A stretch of 64,000 bases of DNA from Glandiceps talaboti. Taxonomy: Eukaryota; Hemichordata; Enteropneusta; Spengelidae. Location: positions 16,620,485 to 16,684,484 of the forward strand of contig NC_135562.1 of the NCBI RefSeq assembly GCF_964340395.1, read 5' to 3'. Below the pieces are notes generated by a model. It made no database searches, was not told the DNA's origin, and worked only from the letters and a program-made list of their open reading frames with translations. The position numbers and the translations under genes are program-made. Below, piece by piece: positions 1 to 64,000 of the stretch (positions are counted from its first letter, which is position 1; the number at the start of each line of letters is the position of its first letter).

Positions 1-1361
1 TGTAGTTATCTCGTCGTACAAAAACCTTAGTACCATTTATTTGTGTAATGTCACACTGTTGTTATGCAAAAATTATGATTATGTGTTTAATTTTGTCCAT
101 GTTAGCTTAATCCACAGTGTGTTAGCATCAGCATCGTTCTGTTGCAAGAGACAGATGTAACTTAGACCAAAACAAGAAGAATTGTTTCTATTCAGGACAG
201 TTTGTCTAAAATGGTGCGACGATGCGATTTTTGTTTACTTCTCAACAAACGTGTCACTCAGTCTACTATTTATGGTACTTACTACTCTGTGTATTTACTA
301 CTTTAGAGCAAGTATGTATGTGAGGCCGATGTCATTTGGTTGTTCATGATTATCTCTGCAGTTGTCTATGGAGGGTTATTTCTGTGCTTCCCCACGGAGA
401 TACATTCTGCATGGACTGGAAATATATACAGTAAAAAAACGACTGGGGGGGGGGGGGTATTTAAGTTATGTGAGCTCTGACCAGAAACAATATTTTTTGG
501 CCTTAAGGCCAGTTCTTGAGTTCAGAAAACTTTTCTCTTTTTTTTTGTTTAAACATATTAAGCTTAACGCTCCTGGAGTTCGAGCTCGTGTCCACATGTA
601 TCGATATTAGAATGTATAAACTTGGAAATTATAATTCAAATTTCTTTTTTTTTAAAGCGTCCGAGAAGAAGGTGGAACATAGGCAATACAGTACAGTACA
701 GTGCAGTATACGAGCGCCTTGCAGAGATTAGACACCGGATTTCATTCATTATAATTTTGTAAGTAAAGAGTATAAATATTAAAGTAATGGCGCATCTTTT
801 CCTATGTAAGACTACAGTATTCAATTAAGAATTGTGAATTGGCAATTGAAAAAAATAATAATCCATTTTGTGCTACGTTACTATTGAACAAAAAATAAAC
901 GAAATACTAACCATAAAGTAATGGTCGTCGTTACAGTAATTTGTACGACGCAATTTTTCATAATTTTATTTATGTATTCGTAGAAACTGATTTACGAGTT
1001 GCGAAAAATACCCTTGGCCATCATCCGAGAAGTATAAACCTTTCGCAAAGTTACAAACGGTTATGTAGCGGAAATACGTTTTTTAAAGTCGTAGCTATTG
1101 TGGCTTGAAGACATAAAAAATACGTCTGTAATGTGGCATAGGTATTAAGTTTGTTGGAGAATTGAGGATTGGCCTCTCGTGAAGACTCAGACAATATTCT
1201 ATAGACAAATGTTATTTTTAGAGTTGCACAGCTAATACGGCTTAAAGGAAATTAAATTTATTTTTAATTCTACACTTCCTGCGTTAGCTGTATGACTATA
1301 GTAATTGGTGAACCGTCCCTTGTGTCGCATATATACGTGGTTAATAAATGCAAAACCTTAC
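1..1361 (-). other. Intron of the TRPC-like gene (left part outside window)
   Basis: Sequence downstream of the TRPC-like donor on the minus strand. I find no second ankyrin-type exon here. It is AT-rich, with a 13-base G run at 445-457 and a T-rich stretch near 537-547. Short open frames in it show no recognisable protein. Confidence 0.5.
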
Positions 1362-1545
1362 CGAAATTTCCATTTTCTATGGCCAGCACAAGAGCACTGC
1401 GGTCCTCTTCATCGATGCAGTTAACATTGAATAAACCAGCATTCTTCATTGCAATCATAACAGCCATTTTATCCCCTCTCTCCGCAGCCATCAGAAAGAG
1501 TTTTTCTACTTCAAGAGACGCTAACTGTTGTGATAGGTTCGCCAT
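1362..1545 (-). CDS. TRPC-type cation channel, first coding exon (partial gene)
   Basis: Read on the minus strand from ATG 1545-1543, this exon encodes 61 complete codons plus one base and ends at a splice donor (GTAAGG, 1361-1356), so the gene continues leftward out of the window. The peptide has the order EKLFLMAAERGDK, then FNVNCIDEEDRSALVLAIEN. This is the pattern seen at the start of the ankyrin-repeat region of TRPC channels (NVNCID followed by R-ALL-AIEN). TRPC proteins are plasma-membrane non-selective cation channels gated downstream of phospholipase C; that role is family knowledge and not visible here. The pre-ankyrin leader is short (about 11 residues) compared with vertebrate TRPC4/5, so an additional upstream start or exon is possible. 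The gene is head to head with the FAM135 homologue. Subfamily (TRPC1, 3/6/7 or 4/5-like) cannot be decided from one exon. Confidence 0.75.
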
Positions 1546-1878
1546 TCTGCTCGTCGGATGAACCAGTGTTTTACGACAGAAAGTAAATATACACGTACTG
1601 GGATGTTCGTGTTGTAGTCATTCAGCTCCGGGCATCCATCCAGAGTGAATGGAGATCATTAAAGGGTATTATTTCTCTAAGGAACTCAACTTATTAACCC
1701 TAATGAACAGAATAGAATACGCCCATCGCACGCTTAGATGCGCACAGAAAGTAATTTCCCAGGTATCCTCTGACAGCGCCTCTATGTCGGACTTCACTGG
1801 TGAGCCGGTGGCCAGGACGACACAATATTCTCGCATTCACATCTTAAATGTTATCCCAAATATATTTTTCTAACTGTC

Positions 1879-2185
1879 GCCCAAGAAAAATACTACGGAG
1901 CCTTGTCACTACGAGGCGATAATCTTGTAGTGACAAATCCTTAGGTTATGAGTATTTTCTTAAAGAAGAAAAATATCGGAGAATAATATACTTGTACCCC
2001 CTCAAGCATAATTCATGAAAAATCTGGGAAAACGATATAGATTTGAAACGTTTTGATTCATATTTCGGGCACAGCATAACCAATGACGTAGACACAAGTT
2101 GTCGTGACGTAGTACGACCAGGGTATAAAACCCATGTTTCTTGTTCGAACGCGTTCAATCTGGTTTGTGTGTGTGGTATGTGTTC
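1879..2185 (+). repeat. Interspersed repeat family B, copy 1
   Basis: About 300 bases shared with copies at 3236, 24050, 27680, 39890 and 45130. Landmarks in order are TAGTGACAAATCCTTAGGT, a segment with ATTTTC and GAATAATATA, GTTTTGATTCATATTTCGGG, TGACGTAG, a GGGTATAAAACCCAT-like box, and TTGTTCGAACGCG. No coding capacity is seen. The repeated TGACGTAG and GTCGTGACGTAG segments are conserved between copies. Confidence 0.6.
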
Positions 2186-2703
2186 GTTTAATTTATTCTA
2201 CCTCTGTGCATTCTTTTTGTGTAATAAGTGTTGTATATAAACTTTATAAATTCGGCATTATAATGTTTATATCAGAAGGGACCAAACGTTGCAGCAATGG
2301 TTTCAAACAAAATAATCAACCTGTTTTTAATCAGTTAATTAACCAGTTTGATGGAAATATGAATCCTGAGTTGCGTCCGTTGAGGCATATCTAATTGAAA
2401 GAGGCCAGGTACAACATTGTATGTGCAGAACTAAGGCCATCCATTTACTCAGTTTACAAATTCACAGGTCGGTAAAAGTTGTGTAGATGTATCCGAATAT
2501 TTGACCTTGAAGTGTGTGTGTTTTTTGACCTTGAATTTGGCGTGTAAACTAAATCAGGGAGTAACAGTATGATGGGATGTTTGAATTATTTTCAGCAATA
2601 AAATAACGTACAGAGTAGTTGGAATTCAAAACTTGGAAGAAAAAGAATTACTCTCAAAATTGTCCGCCATTTTGCCTACAACAGTACCCCGAATTCAGTA
2701 CGT

Positions 2704-3030
2704 TAGAGAAAGCACGGTGCAAATACCTTCCTTGCCACCTGGGACACCACGCTTGGCAGGCTTCTACCAGTGCTTCAAAAGCGTTCTACAGTACTTGAGC
2801 TTTATATTATTAATCTTTGAATGACAAGATTATAATAATACTTTCGCATAAAAAGAAATAATTGATCCCAATGTCCATGTGTGTATGTGTTCAAATAAAC
2901 ATGTCATAGTATGTTTCAATGTTGAAGACATGCATATTGTATGCTGATGACGATGAAAAAAAATATGCAAATTATCATTTATTTATATGTAAATTAATAT
3001 GCAAATTAGTCGTCCTCAACAATTGCAGTG
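2704..3030 (+). repeat. Interspersed repeat family G, copy without insertion
   Basis: Begins at AGAGAAAGCACGGTGC and matches the 15316-16045 and 18064-18793 copies, including CTTGGCAGG, TTGAGCTTT, TATAATAATACTTTCG, GATCCCAATGT and AACATGTCATAGTATGTTTCA. Unlike those two copies it is not interrupted between GATCCCAATGT and AACATGTCA, so it serves as an empty-site reference for the family F MITE. Confidence 0.6.
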
Positions 3031-3092
3031 TTATCTATTTTGTTATGTTGATATTATTCGTCTTAGTGCGATTCTATGCCTCTCCTGGTTTG

Positions 3093-3101
3093 TTTGCTTG
3101 T

Positions 3102-3143
<42 letters not shown>

Positions 3144-3153
3144 GTTGTTGTCG
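3093..3153 (+). repeat. (TTG)n microsatellite
   Basis: A run of TTG units, with a few TTTG interruptions, directly upstream of a family B copy. Open frames through it (poly-Leu, poly-Val) are composition artefacts. Confidence 0.9.
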
Positions 3154-3235
3154 TTTTGGGTGGAGGGGGTGGTTGTATCTGTTTTCATGGTGTTGACGCC
3201 AAAATGCGTTTCAAGTGTTATTTAGGAATAGTAAA

Positions 3236-3510
3236 GATTATTGTACCGTGCACAAGCCAAGTTATTGTCTTTGAACGCAAAATATGGATTATATACACCG
3301 GTCGTTCTACATCACGACAACTCATGTCTACGTCAATGGTTCTGCGGTGCTCGAAATATATGAGTCAAAATCATTCCAAATTTTCTTCATAAATTATGCT
3401 ATTTTCTTGGTTCAACCAGTAGTGACTCGTAGTGACAAGGCCCCTTAGGTCATTTGTATTTTCCTTGGGTGACCGAAGAAAAGCGTTGGGGAATACTATC
3501 TAATTATTAT
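3236..3510 (-). repeat. Interspersed repeat family B, copy 2
   Basis: Reverse-complement orientation. It begins with TTATTGTACCGTGCACAAGCC, shortened by decay, and contains GGTCGTTCTACATCACGACA, GTCTACGTCAATGG and the far end CTCGTAGTGACAAGGCCCCT followed by TAGGTCA. Collinear in reverse with the copy at 1879. Confidence 0.6.
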
Positions 3511-3833
3511 TTGACCTTATACGTCCACAGATATTTGGAGTTGTGTTTTTTTATCCTTCACTCGGGTATTTTCTAGTTACAATTATCTTGATTATATTAA
3601 TCATCTTTGTAAACGCATTAGGTAATTATAACTAATTGTATACTGGTTCTTTGTAATTTGCAGTGTATCAATAATCATGTGATTAGTATTGTGTATTTCT
3701 ATTTTCATTTCAGAATTAGTTAATTAAGGAATCGAACCTGATATATCTTGGCAACTTTAATTTTAGCCCTTTAAATGAATAGATAGATAGATAAATAGAT
3801 AATTTGGTGTCTGTAGCTGATGTCGCTGTAAGT

Positions 3834-3888
3834 TTTGTTGTTGTTGTTGTTGTTGTGGTGGTGGTGGTGGTGGTGGTGGTGGTGGTGG

Positions 3889-3936
<48 letters not shown>

Positions 3937-4110
3937 TGCTGGTACTGGTGGTGGTTGAGGTGGTGGTGGTGGTGGTGGCGGCGGCGGCGGCAGCGGCGGC
4001 GGCGGCGATGATAATGATGATGATGGTGATGATGATGATGTTGATGATGATGATGATGATGGTAATGATGTTGGTGATGGTGATGATGACGATGATGGTA
4101 ATGATGAAAA
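3834..4110 (+). repeat. Compound trinucleotide microsatellite (TTG/GTG/ATG/GCG)
   Basis: Successive blocks of TTG, GTG, ATG, then GTG, GCG and degenerate GATGAT repeats over about 275 bases. Both strands stay open (poly-Val/Asp/Ala/Met on plus; poly-His/Pro/Gln/Ser on minus) only because of the period-3 composition. There is no start context, splice site or homology supporting a gene. Confidence 0.9.
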
Positions 4111-4218
4111 ATTCAAAATGTTCAAGTAATCATAGATTTTATTTATAGTAAAATGTACACATGACATTATATCACCATATTTTGTATTTCTTATCAATTC
4201 ATTGTGAAAGGTAAGTAA

Positions 4219-4590
4219 GGCCTAAAACAATTGATTGGTTCCAGTTACCCGACCCCACCTACTTTTTCACTGCCGACCCTAAACTTTTTTTTACGTTATC
4301 GAGAAACTATACGAAATCGTGAAAATATTGAAGTCTCTAGAGAAATAGTGGATGCGGAAACTGACATCAACTTAAAAAGACAATATAAAACTGTTCTTCC
4401 AATCTATAATGGATGTACGAGAAGAAACCAATAACACAGAGACAATATGGAAAACAGCGGAGAATCGAACATAACTATACCTGAACTAGACACTCACATA
4501 ATTGTGAAAAATAAATAAGTAAATAAATAATCTACCTACCCCACATACTCTAAAATTGTGCGTAATCGGAACCACACAGTTTTTTAGGCC
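4219..4590. mobile_element. Family A MITE, copy 1 (372 bp)
   Basis: Terminal inverted repeats begin GGCCTAAAACAATTGATTGG on the left and end ACCACACAGTTTTTTAGGCC on the right, followed inward by CCCGACCCCACCTA and, at the other end, CTACCTACCCCACA. It is non-coding and matches copies at 43506 and 53433. The TIRs and size fit a MITE; the superfamily is not clear because no convincing target duplication is visible. Confidence 0.65.
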
Positions 4591-4900
4591 AAAGTACAGT
4601 AATTATTACCTAGGAATTAAAGTGGCACCAACGGGAAGTTTACATCATTTTCAAAAACAGTACTTTTTCTAAAATGCACTATGTCTAATTTCAGAAATGT
4701 CCATCTAATAAACATGTTACAAGAGGACGTACTATGTCATAGATTAAGTGTTGTTCATTCTATTCACCTGTGTCCCAGAGGACGTTCATTTTGACGCTGG
4801 CTACCTGCCAACTATATTTGAAAACTATAATATACATTTGCATACAGCAGGATTAGTTGTATGTTAGTTTATTAATGCTAGACACCAACGTTAACGTTGC

Positions 4901-4986
4901 AGAGGGCGCACTATACATGTATATATCCAGTGGATTCAGTGTTGGAGGATCTCCACCACACACGCTCCACACTAGTTAGAGGGCGC
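4901..4986 (+). promoter_or_regulatory. Pair of AGAGGGCGC (CTCF-core-like) motifs
   Basis: AGAGGGCGCAC occurs at 4901 and 4978, 77 bases apart, in the intergenic region. The 9-mer matches the core of the bilaterian CTCF motif (AGRKGGCRC). Binding is an inference from the motif only. Confidence 0.3.
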
Positions 4987-5934
4987 ACTTTATTGTTCAT
5001 CAATTTGTTGTCCTCAAAATCAAAACTTGGTGGTATTGGCGTAATTCATTAACGGTAAATATATTGACACTCCACATAGGGACATCGGTAATTGCGTAAA
5101 ATAGTCGGTACTAATACTTCATTGTATGTTTTCGCACATTGATACTTTTGATTCTACATATAAAATGTCATATTTTATACTAAATACCATAACAAACGAA
5201 ACAGGTTTGCTGCATACACTGGATAGGTTTGGGTGTTACTAATAGACGATATGTCGCATCAACTTTGGTGGGAATAACTTTAGGCCAATTAACTACATAT
5301 AATGAGACACAACATATGTAAATACTTATTGTGTCCCAAAAGGGAACTTGCAAACCCGCCATGTTGAATGTTGCATCATGGGAAATGTGATAATAAATAC
5401 TAATCAATTAGCATTGAAAACAATGCTGATACATCGTCTGAAACCACAAATATTCAATTCATAGTCACCCTGACCATTGTGGGAGGTTTATTTTATCAGT
5501 AGCGCCAGATTAGGTATTACAATAACCACAGATAATCCCATAGTCCTTTGCGTCTGAGCATGCTCAGTCTGGATTGCAAGTTCCCTATACCGAGACACCC
5601 GGAACAAATATGTATACATTTAGTACACATTAGATTCAAGGTGAACGTAGAAAAGGAAAGACGTCGACCATACCCAAAGTAAGGGGACTTCCACAATTAC
5701 ATATTTCACAAATACCGGTAGGTTCCTATCTCGGATCTGAATTAAGAGGTAGGGCCATGTTTTAGAAAATGGAATTAGGGGAGGGTAACATGTCACTTTG
5801 ACTCATTGTATTATCTCACTTTATATCATTTTGTTATTTTCTGTATCCCACTTCTGCCATATCCCACCACTGCCACCGTTGTATCTGAACTTATGTCATA
5901 TTTCTGCTGACAACCATGCAGTGACTCGATCAAT

Positions 5935-6162
5935 TAAACAAACAAACAAACAAACAAATAAACAAACAAACACACACACATACATACACATAGACAATAA
6001 ATAAATACAGGGGGAGGAAGAATAAACATACCCACACAAACAAACAAACAAACACGCAAATAAACAAACAAACAAACAATCAATCAATCAATCAATCAAT
6101 CTAACAAACAAACTAACAAACAAACTAACAAACAAACAAACAAACAAACAAACAAACAAACA
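5935..6162 (+). repeat. (AAAC)n / (AATC)n microsatellite block
   Basis: Interrupted runs of AAAC with short CA, AATC and AACT stretches. Frames encoding NKQT-type peptides are artefacts. Confidence 0.85.
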
Positions 6163-6360
6163 AAATTTGCATGAGTAAATGAAAAGTTAAACTCAAGGAT
6201 AACTATCTATACACATGTATATGTACGTGCCTGCATATCATACTATTGAAATAATGTACATATAGAAACATTGTATGTTATTTAATTTCAATAGTATACA
6301 ATATAAGACAGTTATATCCATGAGTTTAAAATGGTATTTTCTTTAATTTCTTTACTTTTT

Positions 6361-6503
6361 TACTTCTTTCTTTCTTTTCTTTCTTTTGTGTATATCTGTC
6401 TGTCCATCTGTCTGTCTGTCTGTCCGTCCGTCCTTCCGTCCGTCTGTCTGTCTGTCTGTTTGTTTGTTTGTTTGATTGTTTGTTTGTTTGTTTGTTTGTT
6501 TGT
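6361..6503 (+). repeat. (TTTC)/(CTGT)/(CCGT)/(TTTG)n compound microsatellite
   Basis: A tetranucleotide array that changes unit along its length, from TTTC to CTGT, CCGT, CTGT and TTTG. No coding evidence. Confidence 0.9.
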
Positions 6504-7339
6504 AGCATTCCTCCTTGCTCCCTGTACTGCTAGCATGCAAGCTTGTGATAATCTGTCATAACAGAAAATAAATCAAACCGTGCCTACTATCACTCAGTTA
6601 AGTCACCCAATCAAGAACGTGTGCACTTTCGTCACCATTTTAGCAAGACATTGCACATTTAAAAAGTTTTCTTTAATATTGTTGCAAAATAGGGTATGTA
6701 ACAATAGTTTTCAATTTAGGACGATTTAGCGTTATCGAGGGATACCATGCAATGTACCATGCAATGTACCATGCAATGAACATGTAAACTTGACTCTTTC
6801 TGTGTGTTCTGCATCCACAGTTCAAAGGTAGATAAGAAACGTTAGTTGGTTTTTAATCTATAAATTATGTGTTCATTTATCTAACTAATCGTTAATTAAT
6901 CTCTCCCTATCTTCTTAGCTGTTATGTACGTGTCTATGTAATCTTCTTAGACTTAAAACAAACACAACCATAATATGCATACCTGTGTTTGTTCAGTCTC
7001 GGATACAAATTACTTTCATCTCAGACCACTCTTTTTAGTGGTCTGAGCTTTCATCCATACATCCTTGACGTAGTGTGGCATTTTTTGTTGAAAATGATAA
7101 AATACAAATAACACAATATATTCTCAAAATAAAATAAACTATCCCACCCGTCGTTTGAATTCCATGGAACTTGAAAGCTACATTTCGAACGTCTTGGCTA
7201 ACTTGCTGATCAGCGGAAAGCATACATCGATGCTAATGAATAAATGAGGCATGGTGAACTTTTAGAAGGCCAAATGCGTTCACTAGTGCAGGGGTTGTGT
7301 TTTCAAAATAGATTTTTTAAAAATAGTAGCGCGTAAAAT

Positions 7340-64000
<56,661 letters not shown>

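Noticed and set aside
3763-4197. Open frames on both strands with poly-Val/Asp/Ala or poly-His/Pro/Gln
   Set aside because: Produced entirely by the trinucleotide microsatellite at 3834-4110.

Overview
The window is animal nuclear DNA: AT-rich and gene-sparse, with long introns full of short repeats and microsatellites. It is organised around one large multi-exon gene. The vocabulary (very frequent TACATGTA palindromes, recurrent AGAGGGCGC motifs, tRNA-derived SINEs, many short foldback elements) suggests a marine invertebrate bilaterian, such as a non-vertebrate deuterostome or a lophotrochozoan. I cannot fix the species from sequence alone.

Two protein-coding genes are supported. On the minus strand at 1362-1545 lies the first coding exon of a TRPC-type cation channel: an N-terminal segment leading into ankyrin repeats, ending at a good splice donor. 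The rest of that gene lies beyond the left edge. On the plus strand from 7740 to beyond 64000 is a FAM135A/B homologue. I recovered twelve exons whose GT-AG junctions and phases join without error into 801 residues, still open at the right edge. The N-terminal FAM135 region is complete. The last exon seen is a long, low-complexity, Ser/Thr/Asp/Glu-rich middle region. The C-terminal DUF676 serine-esterase domain expected for the family must lie downstream. The two genes are head to head, separated by about 6.2 kb.

Layout: 1-1361, intron of the TRPC-like gene; 1546-7739, intergenic with repeats, ending in a CpG-richer putative promoter and 5' UTR; 7817-34008, the 26-kb first intron, with a 2.75-kb tandem duplication; 34009-47484, exons 2-6; 47485-54995, a 7.5-kb repeat-rich intron; 54996-57110, exons 7-10; 57111-62053, an intron with two tandem arrays; 62054-64000, exons 11-12.

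Most of the noncoding structure is mobile-element debris. At least ten families of short elements with inverted-repeat ends or full foldback structure occur, several nested inside one another. The most informative are a 181-bp hAT-like MITE flanked by an 8-bp target duplication (27797-27977), a MITE inserted in a repeat whose uninterrupted relative is also in the window (15594-15884 versus 2704-3030), an 822-bp foldback element inside a minisatellite (41526-42347), and a near-perfect 2.75-kb tandem duplication differing visibly only in poly-G length. A decayed duplicate of the end of exon 5, with its splice donor, lies in the following intron. I see no operon, CRISPR array, defence system or other prokaryote-like module.
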